From Saprospira grandis str. Lewin (GTDB lineage Bacteria > Bacteroidota > Bacteroidia > Chitinophagales > Saprospiraceae), in contig NC_016940.1 of the NCBI RefSeq assembly GCF_000250635.1, forward strand, positions 3,410,501 to 3,474,500: 64,000 bases of DNA, in the 5' to 3' direction. Numbering within the stretch: the first letter of the stretch is position 1; each line of letters begins with the position of its first letter. The notes below the pieces were generated by a model. It had not been told where the DNA came from. It saw only the letters and a program-made list of their open reading frames with translations, and did no database searches. Shown in pieces: positions 36,089 through 44,575 of the stretch. A program made the translations under genes and the position numbers.

Positions 36089-36976
36089 ATGCCTTTAGCT
36101 GCCGCCAAAAAAGAACAAAATTTATATCCCCAAAAGGGCCGCCACAACAGCTACGCCTTTTTGGCCCTTAGCCTGCTGCTCTATTTGTTGGGTGGACTGC
36201 TCTTGCTATCTACCTATGGCCAATCGAGTCTCAAACAACTGCGAGAAAGCATTCCCTTTTATATAGAGTTGGCCGATGGAGCCAATGAGGCCGAGGTCTT
36301 CCGCTTCCAAAAGGAGCTGGCTAGCCAAGATTATATTAAAGAGGGGAGTTTGCAGTATATTTCTAAAGAAGAAGCCTTAGAAGAGATGTTGGCCGATGGC
36401 GACCTCAAAGAGGAAGACATTTTGGTCCTTGGCGAAAACCTTTTGCCCAATGCCATTAGCTTTCAGATGAAGAGCGAAGCTTTGGGCCAATATGCCAAAC
36501 AGCTAGAAGCCTTGGAAAAAGAGGACTTTGTGGTAGAGGTAAGCTATGCAAAAACGCCTTTGTTGGGCGGAGAAGACTGGCTGAGCCGCCTGAGTTGGCT
36601 GAGCAGTATTTTTGTCCTCTTTTTTGTTTTGTTGGCCCTAACGCTGCTGCGGCATCATCTGCGGTTGCAGCTACTGAGCAACCGAGAACAAATTGAATTG
36701 CTGCAAATTGTTGGGGCCAATCCCGATTTTTTGCGCCGCCCTTTTTTGCAAAAAAGTATTTATAATGGCTTATATTGCGGGGCCTTGGCCAGCCTTGCCC
36801 TCTTATTGAGCATTTGGGCCTTGGGATTTTGGCCCTACCTCAGTTTTGGCGCTCTCCTCAGCAATAGTTTGTTGCTTTTGGCCTTTGGCCTGGGGATTTC
36901 CTGGCTAAGCAGTTGGTATAGCTTAAAAAAATATTTGGCCCAACCCCTTTCTTTTTGGCGCCAAGAACAAAAATAA
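36089..36976 (+). CDS. ftsX: Cell division ABC-type permease FtsX
   Basis: 295 residues, four predicted membrane helices (about 25-45, 168-188, 222-243, 250-272) with a large extracytoplasmic loop of about 120 residues after the first, the FtsX topology. The loop contains FYIELADGANEAEVFRFQKE and YISKEEALEEM, both typical. With the ATPase FtsE it couples division to peptidoglycan hydrolases. ftsE is not in the window. The adjoining DUF3098 and uppP genes are the usual Bacteroidota neighbours. Confidence 0.9.
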   Translation: MPLAAAKKEQNLYPQKGRHNSYAFLALSLLLYLLGGLLLLSTYGQSSLKQLRESIPFYIELADGANEAEVFRFQKELASQDYIKEGSLQYISKEEALEEMLADGDLKEEDILVLGENLLPNAISFQMKSEALGQYAKQLEALEKEDFVVEVSYAKTPLLGGEDWLSRLSWLSSIFVLFFVLLALTLLRHHLRLQLLSNREQIELLQIVGANPDFLRRPFLQKSIYNGLYCGALASLALLLSIWALGFWPYLSFGALLSNSLLLLAFGLGISWLSSWYSLKKYLAQPLSFWRQEQK

Positions 36977-36980
36977 TAGC

Positions 36981-37298
36981 ATGAGTAGAAGAACTAAAAA
37001 AGCGCAGCCAGAGCTGCTATATGGTAAAAAACATTATATGATGATGGGCGCAGCCGTTTTGTTGGTCATCGTCGGCTTTTTCCTTATGTCTGGTGGCGGA
37101 ATGGAAGACCCCAATGTTTGGAAAGCCGAAGAAATTTATAGCTTCCGCCGAATTACGCTGGCTCCTTTTGTGGTCCTTTTGGGCTTGGGTGTTTTTGCCT
37201 ATGCGCTATTTTTCCAAACGCCAGAAGATAAGGCGGCAGAGCAGGCTTATCAAGAGCAGTATCCTGCAGAAGAAATAGAAGCGCCCAAAACGATTTAG
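36981..37298 (+). CDS. DUF3098 family small membrane protein
   Basis: 105 residues with two membrane helices (about 20-37 and 57-76) separated by FFLMSGGGMEDPNVWKAEEI, which fits DUF3098. It lies 4 bases after ftsX and upstream of uppP, its standard neighbourhood. Function unknown; position suggests envelope or division. Confidence 0.88.
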   Translation: MSRRTKKAQPELLYGKKHYMMMGAAVLLVIVGFFLMSGGGMEDPNVWKAEEIYSFRRITLAPFVVLLGLGVFAYALFFQTPEDKAAEQAYQEQYPAEEIEAPKTI

Positions 37299-37319
37299 TC
37301 ATCAGGCTGATAAGGGATT

Positions 37320-37442
37320 GGGGGCCCGCGGCCAGCTAGCTGGCCGCCGCTATGCTGCGGGGCTCACAAGACTGTTCGGCCCTTCAGCCGCCTATGGCGG
37401 CTTCGGTCTGGCCTTTGGCCACCCCTCCGCAGCGCTGGGCCG
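37320..37442 (+). repeat. Intergenic repeat, type B (copy 13)
   Basis: GGGGGCCCGCGGCC start, GCCGCCGCTATGCTGCGGGG, core GGCTCACAAGACTGTTCGGC, GCCGCC-TAT-GGCGGC, stem GGCC-TTT-GGCC, end GCGCTGGGCCG. Very like the copy at 27073. Paired with the inverted type A copy at 37611. Confidence 0.83.
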
Positions 37443-37500
37443 CTCAACCGTCTTTTCTCTTTTGGCCCTATTCTTTGGCGGCGGGGCTTCCCCTTTTAAG

Positions 37501-37625
37501 CGGTATTCGTCGCTACGCTCCTCATGCGTAGATAGTTCCCGCCCACCCACCCCTCTACGGGATTCCCTAGGGAATCCCTTCGGGGGGCGTTTGGGTGTTT
37601 TCTGGTCCTGAAGGCCCGAAGGGCC
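37501..37625 (+). repeat. 125-bp palindrome-containing module E, copy 1
   Basis: Begins CGGTATTCGTCGCTACGCTC, has CCCGCCCACCC, then the palindrome GGGATTCCCTAGGGAATCCC, and ends GGCCC-GAA-GGGCC. A homologous, inverted copy lies at 61401-61521. Confidence 0.8.
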
Positions 37626-37758
37626 GTCGGCTGAGGGATGGAAAAGGGGGCGGCGAAGCCGCAGACCCAGCAAAAAATGCGAAGCATTTTTTGCGCAGGG
37701 CCGAGCAGACCTGCGAGCCCTGACACAGCCCGACCCGCCCGCAGGGCGGGACAGCCCC
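37611..37758 (-). repeat. Intergenic repeat, type A (copy 14)
   Basis: GGCTGAGGGATGGAAAAGG, GCGGC-GAA-GCCGC before AGACC, hairpin CAAAAAATGC-GAA-GCATTTTTTG, core GGGCCGAGCAGACCTGCGAG, end GGGCGGGACAGCCCCAAAA. The GGGG end lies 48 bases before the uppP ATG. Confidence 0.87.
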
Positions 37759-37805
37759 AAAAAAATAAAAAAGAAAACCGCAGTTGTCAAAGCGGTAAAA
37801 AAGGC

Positions 37806-38600
37806 ATGGAAAACTACATCTATAACATCATTCTAGGCATTGTACAGGGCCTAACCGAATACCTACCTGTGAGCAGTAGCGGCCATATTGAGTTGGCCAA
37901 ATATTTTTTGGGCTATACGCCAAAAGACAGCCTGACGCTATCGGTCGTTTTGCATGTGGCCACCGTGATTAGTACCTTGATTGTGCTTTGGAAAGAAGTG
38001 GCGAGGGTGCTCAAGGGGCTATTTCAGTTTGCTTGGAATGAAGAGCTGCAGTTTTCGCTCAAAGTGGTCATTTCTATGTTGCCGGCGGCGGTAGTGGGCC
38101 TCTTATTCGATGAGCAAATCGAGCAACTTTTTGAGGGGCAGATTATTTTGGTGGGGCTGATGCTTTGGCTAACGGGAGCTTTACTCTTTTTGGCGGATCG
38201 GGCAAAAATGACCAACAAAAAAGTGAGTTATAAAGATGCCTTTTTGATTGGTTTGTCGCAGGCCGTGGCGCTTTTGCCGGGGGTTTCTCGTTCGGGTTCT
38301 ACGATTTCGACCTCCGTCTTGCTCAAAATTGACAAAGAAGAGGCGGCTCGTTTTTCCTTCCTCATGGTCATCCCCTTAATTTTGGGCAAGCTGGCTAAAG
38401 ATTTGCTCAGTGGAGATTTAGAGCTAAATACAGCAGAGAGTCTACCTTTGTTGGCGGGCTTTTTTGCGGCCTTGATTGTGGGTGTTTTTGCTTGTAGCTG
38501 GATGCTCAACTTGGTCAAAAAAGGGAAATTGCTCTATTTTTCTATTTATTGCTTTGTTGTGGGAGGGCTAGCTATATTGGCCAAATTGTTCCTGGGCTAG
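37806..38600 (+). CDS. uppP: Undecaprenyl-diphosphatase UppP (BacA family)
   Basis: I chose ATG 37806 (264 residues). A longer in-frame reading only translates the type A repeat. MENYIYNIILGIVQGLTEYL then PVSSSGHIELAKYFLG is the first family motif and LLPGVSRSGSTISTSVLL the second. About seven membrane helices. It dephosphorylates undecaprenyl diphosphate, renewing the lipid carrier for cell-wall synthesis. In many relatives truB follows; here a secreted protein gene follows. Confidence 0.95.
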   Translation: MENYIYNIILGIVQGLTEYLPVSSSGHIELAKYFLGYTPKDSLTLSVVLHVATVISTLIVLWKEVARVLKGLFQFAWNEELQFSLKVVISMLPAAVVGLLFDEQIEQLFEGQIILVGLMLWLTGALLFLADRAKMTNKKVSYKDAFLIGLSQAVALLPGVSRSGSTISTSVLLKIDKEEAARFSFLMVIPLILGKLAKDLLSGDLELNTAESLPLLAGFFAALIVGVFACSWMLNLVKKGKLLYFSIYCFVVGGLAILAKLFLG

Positions 38601-38634
38601 TTGGACCAAAACAAAGCGAAGATGAGATTTGCTT

Positions 38635-39228
38635 ATGTCCAGAAAGATATTGACAAGCCTATTTGTTTGCTTTTTTGCCCTAGGGCTTTGGGGGCAAAAT
38701 GGGCCAAAATTTTGGTTGCCCAACGGCTCTTTTGAGGGAGCGCCCAGAGATGCGCTCAATCCGGAGGGTTGGGAAAGCAGCAGTTATAATTCTACTCCAG
38801 ATATTTTGCCGGGACCATGGGGAGTGTATCAGCGCCCAACAGATGGCAATACTTTTATGGGGCTGATTTGTCGAGAAGACGGCACTTTTGAGTCGGTAGC
38901 GGCCAAATTGCCCAAGGCCCTAAAAAAAGACAAATGTTATAAATTTGAATTGGACCTCTCTCGTTCGCAGGCCTATGCGGGCTATACGGGAGTGGCCTGT
39001 TTTCGTTTGTGGGGCGCCAAAACTGCGGAGGAGCCTTTGCAGTTATTGGCCAGCTCGGCGCCGATTAGCCATTACGAATGGAAAACATATCAGTTTAACT
39101 TCATTACTAAGGCCAAATATTCCTATATTATTATAGAATGCTACTACAAAACGCCAACATTGCTTCCTTACCGGGGCAATATTCTCATTGATCGCTTTTT
39201 GTATTTTGAATATTGTGAACGCGCCTAG
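38635..39228 (+). CDS. Secreted beta-sandwich-like protein of unknown function (197 aa)
   Basis: I chose ATG 38635, which begins MSRKILTSLFVCFFALGLWG, a signal peptide cut near GQN. The mature part opens WLPNGSFEGAPRDALNPEGW and continues with alternating strands (YKFELDLSRS, FRLWGAKTAEEPLQLL). This layout is common in carbohydrate-binding-like N-terminal modules of Bacteroidota envelope proteins. No catalytic residues seen. It stops 2 bases before the next ATG, so it is probably co-transcribed with the VWA gene. Confidence 0.75.
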   Translation: MSRKILTSLFVCFFALGLWGQNGPKFWLPNGSFEGAPRDALNPEGWESSSYNSTPDILPGPWGVYQRPTDGNTFMGLICREDGTFESVAAKLPKALKKDKCYKFELDLSRSQAYAGYTGVACFRLWGAKTAEEPLQLLASSAPISHYEWKTYQFNFITKAKYSYIIIECYYKTPTLLPYRGNILIDRFLYFEYCERA

Positions 39229-39230
39229 TT

Positions 39231-40493
39231 ATGTCTCAAAAAATACTTGATGAATTAGCCAAAACGAGCATTCAGCTGATGCTGAAAGAGGCTTTTTATG
39301 GTCATTTTTTTTCTTCTTTATTGCGAGATGTTAGTCAGGATACTGAAAGCATGGCCCTGCGTTTGGGCGGCAGCCAAATGCTCAAGCTCTTGGTAAACCC
39401 TAGCTATTGGGAGGAAAAGCTCAAGGGGGCAACGCCCAAGCAAACCGCAGCACTGCGTTATGGGGCCATCAAGCATCAGATTTTACATATTGTCTTTAAG
39501 CACATTTTGCGGGCTAAGGATTTTGGGAACAAGCAACTTTATGGCATTGCTGCCGATTTGGCCGTCAACCAATATATTGATTCGGACCAATTGGAAGAGG
39601 AAGCTATACGTTTAGAAGATTTTCCAGATTTTTCGCTAGAGCGGGGCCAAAGCCTAGATTACTACTACAAACGCCTATCTGATGAATTAGAAGAGATGAT
39701 GAATGGGGGAGGAGGTAGCGAAGAAAATGATGAATTTAACTCGGCCCAACAAAAATTGCAGGCGCTTTTAGAAGAGGAGCACCCTCATTTGGAGCAGCAT
39801 GCTTTTTGGGATGATATTCAGCAGCAGAGCCCCTCGGAGCAAAAAATTATAGAGGCCTTTGTGAATGATGCTATCCAAAATAGCTTAGAGCGCTTAAAGA
39901 CGAGAAATTACACGAATTTGCCGGCCCAATTGCAGGAGTATTTGGACCAACTGATGAAGAGTTTGCAGCCCAGCATTAATTGGCGCAGAACCCTGCGGCT
40001 TTTTGCGGCATCTAGTAGCCGAACCCGCATCAGAAACACGATCAAAAAGCCCTCTAAGCGCTATGGGACAAGCCCCGGAATTAAGATTCAGCGCAAACAA
40101 AAAATTGGGGTGGCCCTAGATAGTTCGGGCTCTGTCAATCAAGAAGAATTGCAGCTCTTTTTTAGTGAGCTCTATCATATCTGGAAACAAGGGGCCGAAA
40201 TTATGGTGGTCGAATGCGATGTCGATATTCAACGCATTTATCCCTATAGAGGCAGAACGCCAGAGCTGGTCCAAGGGCGTGGCGGTACCCGTTTTGATGC
40301 CCCCATCAAATGGGCCAATGAAGATTATCGCCCCGATGCCTTAATTTATTTTACCGATGGCTTTGCCGCCAAACCCGAAGTCCGCTGCCGCATCCCACTG
40401 CTCTGGATGATTAGCCCCAATGGCTTGGGCACCGAAAATTGGGAGAGCCTGCCCGGCCGAAAAGTTAAAATGCAAAGCAAAGGCGGTTTCTAA
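39231..40493 (+). CDS. VWA-like / predicted metallopeptidase-like protein (420 aa)
   Basis: The C-terminal domain is VWA-like: GVALDSSGSV (DSSGS at 297-301), GRGGTRFDAP (about 349-358) and IYFTDGFA (about 372-379). The N-terminal domain resembles the DUF2201 putative metallopeptidase: AIKHQILHIVFKH (80-91), then IAADLAVNQYI. In the usual family this helix carries HExxH; here it reads HQILH, so Glu is Gln. A low-complexity linker (MMNGGGGSEEND) lies near 158-168. Homologs are commonly encoded beside a MoxR-type AAA+ ATPase, which is absent here. Probably a cytoplasmic scaffold or regulator. Confidence 0.85.
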   Translation: MSQKILDELAKTSIQLMLKEAFYGHFFSSLLRDVSQDTESMALRLGGSQMLKLLVNPSYWEEKLKGATPKQTAALRYGAIKHQILHIVFKHILRAKDFGNKQLYGIAADLAVNQYIDSDQLEEEAIRLEDFPDFSLERGQSLDYYYKRLSDELEEMMNGGGGSEENDEFNSAQQKLQALLEEEHPHLEQHAFWDDIQQQSPSEQKIIEAFVNDAIQNSLERLKTRNYTNLPAQLQEYLDQLMKSLQPSINWRRTLRLFAASSSRTRIRNTIKKPSKRYGTSPGIKIQRKQKIGVALDSSGSVNQEELQLFFSELYHIWKQGAEIMVVECDVDIQRIYPYRGRTPELVQGRGGTRFDAPIKWANEDYRPDALIYFTDGFAAKPEVRCRIPLLWMISPNGLGTENWESLPGRKVKMQSKGGF

Positions 40494-40564
40494 ATTTTTT
40501 TGTATCATTGAAAATGTAGATCGGCAAAACATAGGTCTACTATTGTACACCCAATTCATATCCT

Positions 40565-40969
40565 ATGAAACAAATTTACTTACTCTGCTTTAGCCTGCTT
40601 TTTATGGCTTGCCAAGGCGATGCCCCCCAAACAGAAACAGCCGCTTTAACTAAGGAAAAACTGACTGGCGAATGGCTTTGTGTGGCGGGCAGCATTGATG
40701 GCAATAGCGAAGATGTGCTCTTTGTCGAAGATTCCGCCAAGCAACAGGCTGGCGCAAGACTCAAGTTTTTGGCCGAGGAACAACTCGACTTTGCCCTGCT
40801 CGAACAGTTTGGCCTGAATAATCCAGAAGCCTATAAAATTGAAGATAAGCAACTGATTATTGCTGGCGGACAACTCAAAATTGATGTGCTAGAAGCTAAA
40901 GAGGACGAACTGCAGCTCAAAATATTTTTTGAGGATAAAGATATTCGCATGCAGCTCAAAAAGCAGTAA
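40565..40969 (+). CDS. Small lipocalin-like lipoprotein (134 aa)
   Basis: Lipobox LLFMACQGD (Cys16). The mature part starts KEKLTGEWLCVAGSID and consists of alternating strands (LKFLAEEQLDFALL, LQLKIFFEDKDIRMQLKK), as in lipocalin-like domains common in this phylum. The protein at 44924-45376 has a similar plan. Function unknown. Convergent with the next gene, 11 bases apart. Confidence 0.75.
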   Translation: MKQIYLLCFSLLFMACQGDAPQTETAALTKEKLTGEWLCVAGSIDGNSEDVLFVEDSAKQQAGARLKFLAEEQLDFALLEQFGLNNPEAYKIEDKQLIIAGGQLKIDVLEAKEDELQLKIFFEDKDIRMQLKKQ

Positions 40970-40980
40970 AACTATTGGTC

Positions 40981-42000
40981 CTAATGACACCAATCGTAGA
41001 AAAAGTCTTTATAACGAAGACAAAGGGAGTCCGGAAAGGGCTCCTTTTCTCTTTGTGCCCTATAGGCCGCATCTAGTTTTACCGTAATGTAGTAAACCTC
41101 TAATGAGTTGACTCCCTCCAATTCATAAAAACTATCTAGCCGATGTACCAAGCTGTCAATGTCATGATGAAAGGGACTCTCTTTTTTCTCTTCTTCGGTT
41201 AAGCCCTCGGCCAAAATGTCTTTAGTTTGCCCCGAAGGCATAATCAGCATAAACCCCCCAATGCCTACGGCCACTACAATCAACCCAATTACTCTTTGCT
41301 CGGCCACTAAGCCCGCAACCAATCCCCCCAATACAAAAAGGACCAAAACCACCGAAATAATTTTACGGGTGGTCGGGTGCATGCTGCCTTGCCCCGTTCC
41401 CGCTTCAGGCTCCTCAAAAACAAACCCAATTACCGGAAGAGCCCGCAGGGTTTCCATCTCAAATTGTTTGGTAATAAAGGTTTCATCGGCCTTTTTTCCC
41501 TGTGTAACTACAAAAACAACAATGATAATCGGAATCAAAATTAAGCGGGGAATCCGTCCCTTATTGGTCCGAAACCAAATTAAACTAAAGGGAATCAAAA
41601 TCCATAAAATCCGAATAATCGAATGCAAGCTGTAAGAGGTCTCGGCCCCATTCAAATCCGCACTGTTAAACATACAGCGAAGCAACCACCAATAAGAAGA
41701 GGCCGTCAGCCCCAACCAGTTGCCCAAAAAACTAATACTCACTAAGGGAACCTGGAAAATCAGAGCCACCACATTGACAAAAATAAATAGGGCCGTGGGC
41801 ACCACAATAAACCAAATAAAAGACCCCACAATCCCCCGAGTAATCGCAATCGCACGGTCTACCCCACGCACCTCTAAGTAGTTGTTAAAACGAGAGATGA
41901 GGAAGAGCAAAACAATCAAAGCCACAAATAACCCCATCAAAAGAACAGGAGAGGTCAGTAGCTGCTGAACAAGGTCTAACCAAGATTTTAATAGTAACAT
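40981..42000 (-). CDS. Multi-pass membrane protein of unknown function (339 aa)
   Basis: I chose ATG 42000 (MLLLKSWLDL); a TTG two codons earlier is less likely. About six membrane helices lie within the first 250 residues (for example VLLMGLFVALIVLLFLIS and IISVVLVLFVLGGLVAGLV). The cytoplasmic-looking tail is charged and contains CLRYKDFFYDWCH. Upstream of the ATG a short hairpin, GGACAA-GGCT-TTGTCC (42001-42016), may cover the ribosome-binding region. No family recognised. Confidence 0.75.
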   Translation of the reverse strand: MLLLKSWLDLVQQLLTSPVLLMGLFVALIVLLFLISRFNNYLEVRGVDRAIAITRGIVGSFIWFIVVPTALFIFVNVVALIFQVPLVSISFLGNWLGLTASSYWWLLRCMFNSADLNGAETSYSLHSIIRILWILIPFSLIWFRTNKGRIPRLILIPIIIVVFVVTQGKKADETFITKQFEMETLRALPVIGFVFEEPEAGTGQGSMHPTTRKIISVVLVLFVLGGLVAGLVAEQRVIGLIVVAVGIGGFMLIMPSGQTKDILAEGLTEEEKKESPFHHDIDSLVHRLDSFYELEGVNSLEVYYITVKLDAAYRAQREKEPFPDSLCLRYKDFFYDWCH

Positions 42001-42024
42001 GGACAAGGCTTTGTCCTAAAAGTA

Positions 42025-42052
42025 CAAAAAAAAAGAGGCGATTCGCCTCTTT
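42025..42052 (-). terminator. Terminator after msrA
   Basis: On the minus strand AAGAGGCG and CGCCTCTT pair around a three-base loop and are followed by a run of T. It separates msrA from the downstream membrane protein gene. Confidence 0.85.
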
Positions 42053-42063
42053 TCTTCTTGGAA

Positions 42064-42726
42064 CTACTTCTTCAATTCCTCTTTCAATTTATCCTTGTAG
42101 TTTTTCCGAAATTTATTCACTTTCGGACTAATCACCGCCGAACAATAAGGATTCTTATTCGCATTCAAATTATAATAGTCCTGATGATAATCCTCGGCCG
42201 CATAAAAACGATCAAAGGCCACAATTTCCGTCACAATAGGGTCCGCAAATTCACTAGCCATTTTCGCTTTCACTTTCTGCGCTACCGCTTTTTGCTCCTC
42301 CGAATGATAAAAAATTGCCGAGCGATATTGGGTCCCTACATCATTTCCCTGCCGATTCAGGGTCGTTGGATTATGCGTAAAGAAAAAGACCTCCAATAGG
42401 TCGGCATAGGACAATACCTCAGGGTCAAAGGTAACTTGGACCACCTCGGCATGCCCAGTTGTTCCAGCACAAACTGCCTTGTAGGTCGGGTTTTCTACCT
42501 GCCCTCCAGCATAGCCAGATACTACTTTTTTGACCCCCTTGAGGTCCTGAAAAATGGCCTCTACACACCAAAAACAACCCGCGCCTAAGGTGGCCACTGC
42601 TAATCCTTCCATAGATTCTACCGTTTTGTCGCTTGCCCCAACTACAGCGGGGCTGTTGGCCGGCCTGCAAGCGTATTGACATAAAATTAGTACACTAACA
42701 GCCAACGAAAATAATGGTTTCCACAT
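42064..42726 (-). CDS. msrA: Peptide-methionine (S)-S-oxide reductase, probably exported
   Basis: 220 residues. The catalytic motif is TLGAGCFWCVEAIF (about 45-58), with GYAGG, TGHAEVVQVTFDP, DVGTQYRSAIF and YHQDYY, all typical of MsrA. It repairs oxidised methionine using thiol reductants. The first 24 residues, MWKPLFSLAVSVLILCQYAC, look like a signal peptide ending in a weak lipobox, so it probably works outside the cytoplasm. If so, it may depend on DsbD (encoded at 11568) for electrons, which is inference. Confidence 0.95.
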   Translation of the reverse strand: MWKPLFSLAVSVLILCQYACRPANSPAVVGASDKTVESMEGLAVATLGAGCFWCVEAIFQDLKGVKKVVSGYAGGQVENPTYKAVCAGTTGHAEVVQVTFDPEVLSYADLLEVFFFTHNPTTLNRQGNDVGTQYRSAIFYHSEEQKAVAQKVKAKMASEFADPIVTEIVAFDRFYAAEDYHQDYYNLNANKNPYCSAVISPKVNKFRKNYKDKLKEELKK

Positions 42727-42774
42727 AGTTCTTTTCTTTTTAAACGAGATATTTTATCCTCCGGATGTTGATTT

Positions 42775-42923
42775 GGGGCTGCCCCGCCCTGCGGGCGGGT
42801 CGGGCTGTTTCGCAGCTCGCTATTCGCTCGGCCCTGCGGGCTTTTTCGCTTCGCTTCAAAAGCCCTAGGTCTGGCCTTCGGCCACTGCTGTCCATCCCTC
42901 AGCCAGGCTGGGCAAGCCCAGCC
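42775..42923 (+). repeat. Intergenic repeat, type A (copy 15)
   Basis: TTTGGGGCTGCCCC, stem GCCC-TGC-GGGC, core CAGCTCGCTATTCGCTCGGC, long hairpin GGGCTTTT-(CGCTTCGCTTC)-AAAAGCCC, stem GGCC-TTC-GGCC, end CCATCCCTCAGCC plus GGCTGGGC-AA-GCCCAGCC. The GGGG end faces msrA. Confidence 0.87.
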
Positions 42924-42955
42924 TTCTGGCGCCAAAAGGATTTTTACTACAATTA

Positions 42956-43000
42956 AACACTAGGGTAAACAAAATTAATTATTTTGTTGCTACTAGTGTT
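42956..43000. promoter_or_regulatory. Nested palindromes upstream of the DUF2851 gene
   Basis: AACACTAG (42956-42963) and CTAGTGTT (42993-43000) enclose a perfect inner palindrome AACAAAAT-TAATT-ATTTTGTT (42968-42988). A weak -7-like TAACTTTA lies just downstream. Could be an operator. Confidence 0.45.
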
Positions 43001-43038
43001 ATTTTTAGCTAACTTTAGCTGTATTTAAAAATTTAGCG

Positions 43039-44346
43039 ATGAGTAAATATCCTTTTCCCGAATCCTTTTTGCATTATATCTGGCGCTTTCAGTTATACGA
43101 CAAGCGTTTTTTGCGCACGGCCGAGGGCCAAGAAATTCAGTTGGTTTATCCGGGGCATTGGAACCAGCATGCCGCTGGCCCCGATTTTTCTGATGCCCGA
43201 ATTTATATTGGGGGCACCCTTTGGGCGGGGCAGGTGGAGGTCCACAAACGCGCCTCTGATTGGTTGCGGCATGGGCACCAAAACGACCCCAATTATGAAA
43301 ATGTCATTTTGCATCTGGTCTATGATGAGGACCAAATTATTCGGCGGGCAGATGGTAGCCGTTTGCCTGCTTTGGCTTTGCGGGGACGCATTTCTCCCGC
43401 TCTTTTTGAGCAGGGGATGCGCTTGCTCGGCGAGCTAGAACAGCCCATTGCCTGTGGGCCACAACTTCCCCAAATCGATCCTTTAGAATGGTCCATTTGG
43501 ATGGAGCGCCTAACGATTGAGCGCTTGGAGCAAAAAGCCGCCGCCTTACGCAAGCGCTTAAGCCATTGGCGAGGCGATTGGACCGCCTGTTTTTATGAAC
43601 AGCTCATTGCTCATTTTGGTTTGGGCCAAAATGCCGAAAACTTTCAGCGTTTGGGGCAGGCTTTGCCTTATCGGCTTTGGCGAAAGTATCTGGGTCGGCC
43701 CAAACAGCTAGAGGCCCTCTTTTTTGGTCGAGCGGGCTTTTTGGCCCAAACAGAAGATGATTATAGTCAGGCTTTGGCCCAAGAGTATGCTTATTTGCAA
43801 GAAAAGGAGCTGCTCGGAACGGCTCTGCCCTTAGTCTGGAATTTTGGAGGCCTGCGCCCTTCTGCCTTGCCTAGTTTTCGCCTCATTCTTTTGATTGGAC
43901 TTTTGCAAAAGGAAAATCTTTGGTCCAAATTTATGGAGGTGGATTCCCTAAAAGCTTTGCAGGCTTTATTTGGCGTTAAAATAAGTTCTCCCTATTGGTT
44001 GAGCCATTATCGCTTGGGGAAAGAAAGCCAGGCTCGCAAGCAGAAAAGCTTGGGCAAGGAGAGTATTCAGTTGCTTTTTATCAATTTTTTGGCCCCTTTT
44101 CGCTTTTTGCATGCTCAGGCCAATGGCCAAGAAAAAGAGATAGATTTACTACTTGATTTATTGGGGCAGTTGCCCGCAGAAAATAATCAGATTTTGAGAA
44201 ATTGGGGGAGTTGGGATATTTCGGCCAAGGATGCCCAGCAGTCGCAGGCCCTGATTCAACTTTATAAGTGTTATTGTGTAGAGCGCCGTTGTTTGTCTTG
44301 CAGCATTGGCCACCGCCTGATTCGAAAGCAAGCCTTGGAGCCCTAA
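43039..44346 (+). CDS. DUF2851 family protein (435 aa)
   Basis: The N-terminus (PFPESFLHYIWRFQLYDKRF, then GQEIQLVYPGHWNQHAAGPD and WAGQVEVHKRASDWLRHGH) is the characteristic DUF2851 block. The HxxSDW and Asp/Glu/Lys residues give it a nuclease-fold flavour, which is inference. The C-terminus has a possible metal cluster (CYCVERRCLSCSIGHRL, near 415-428). Cytoplasmic, no membrane helices. Typical Bacteroidota protein with no established function. Confidence 0.88.
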   Translation: MSKYPFPESFLHYIWRFQLYDKRFLRTAEGQEIQLVYPGHWNQHAAGPDFSDARIYIGGTLWAGQVEVHKRASDWLRHGHQNDPNYENVILHLVYDEDQIIRRADGSRLPALALRGRISPALFEQGMRLLGELEQPIACGPQLPQIDPLEWSIWMERLTIERLEQKAAALRKRLSHWRGDWTACFYEQLIAHFGLGQNAENFQRLGQALPYRLWRKYLGRPKQLEALFFGRAGFLAQTEDDYSQALAQEYAYLQEKELLGTALPLVWNFGGLRPSALPSFRLILLIGLLQKENLWSKFMEVDSLKALQALFGVKISSPYWLSHYRLGKESQARKQKSLGKESIQLLFINFLAPFRFLHAQANGQEKEIDLLLDLLGQLPAENNQILRNWGSWDISAKDAQQSQALIQLYKCYCVERRCLSCSIGHRLIRKQALEP

Positions 44347-44357
44347 AACGGCCCAAT

Positions 44358-44510
44358 TTGGCCGAAGGCCAAAACGGCTGAGGGATGGATAGTGGTGGCC
44401 GAAGGCCAGACCCAAGTTTTTTGAAGCGAAGCGAAAAAAACTGCAGGGCCGAGCGAATAGCGAGCCACGACAGAGCCCGACCCAAGGCCGTAGGCCGCAG
44501 GGGCAGCCCC
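44358..44510 (-). repeat. Intergenic repeat, type A (copy 16)
   Basis: GGCC-GAA-GGCC, GGCTGAGGGATGGATAGTGG, stem GGCC-GAA-GGCC before AGACC, hairpin AGTTTTTT-(GAAGCGAAGCG)-AAAAAAACT, core GGGCCGAGCGAATAGCGAGC, end GGGGCAGCCCCAAAA. Begins 11 bases after the DUF2851 stop. Confidence 0.87.
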
Positions 44511-44520
44511 AAAAAACATA

Positions 44521-44552
44521 AAAAAAAGGCACCCAACAAAAGTTGAGCGCCT
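44521..44552 (-). terminator. Terminator after the acidic lipoprotein gene
   Basis: On the minus strand AGGCGCTCAAC and GTTGGGTGCCT pair around TTTT and are followed by seven T. Confidence 0.82.
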
Positions 44553-44575
44553 CTCTTATTCTAGATCGCTAGAGA

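Noticed and set aside
38629-38634. TTG start for the secreted protein, and the similar TTG at 42006 for the membrane protein
   Set aside because: ATG codons two codons downstream give normal signal or membrane N-termini.
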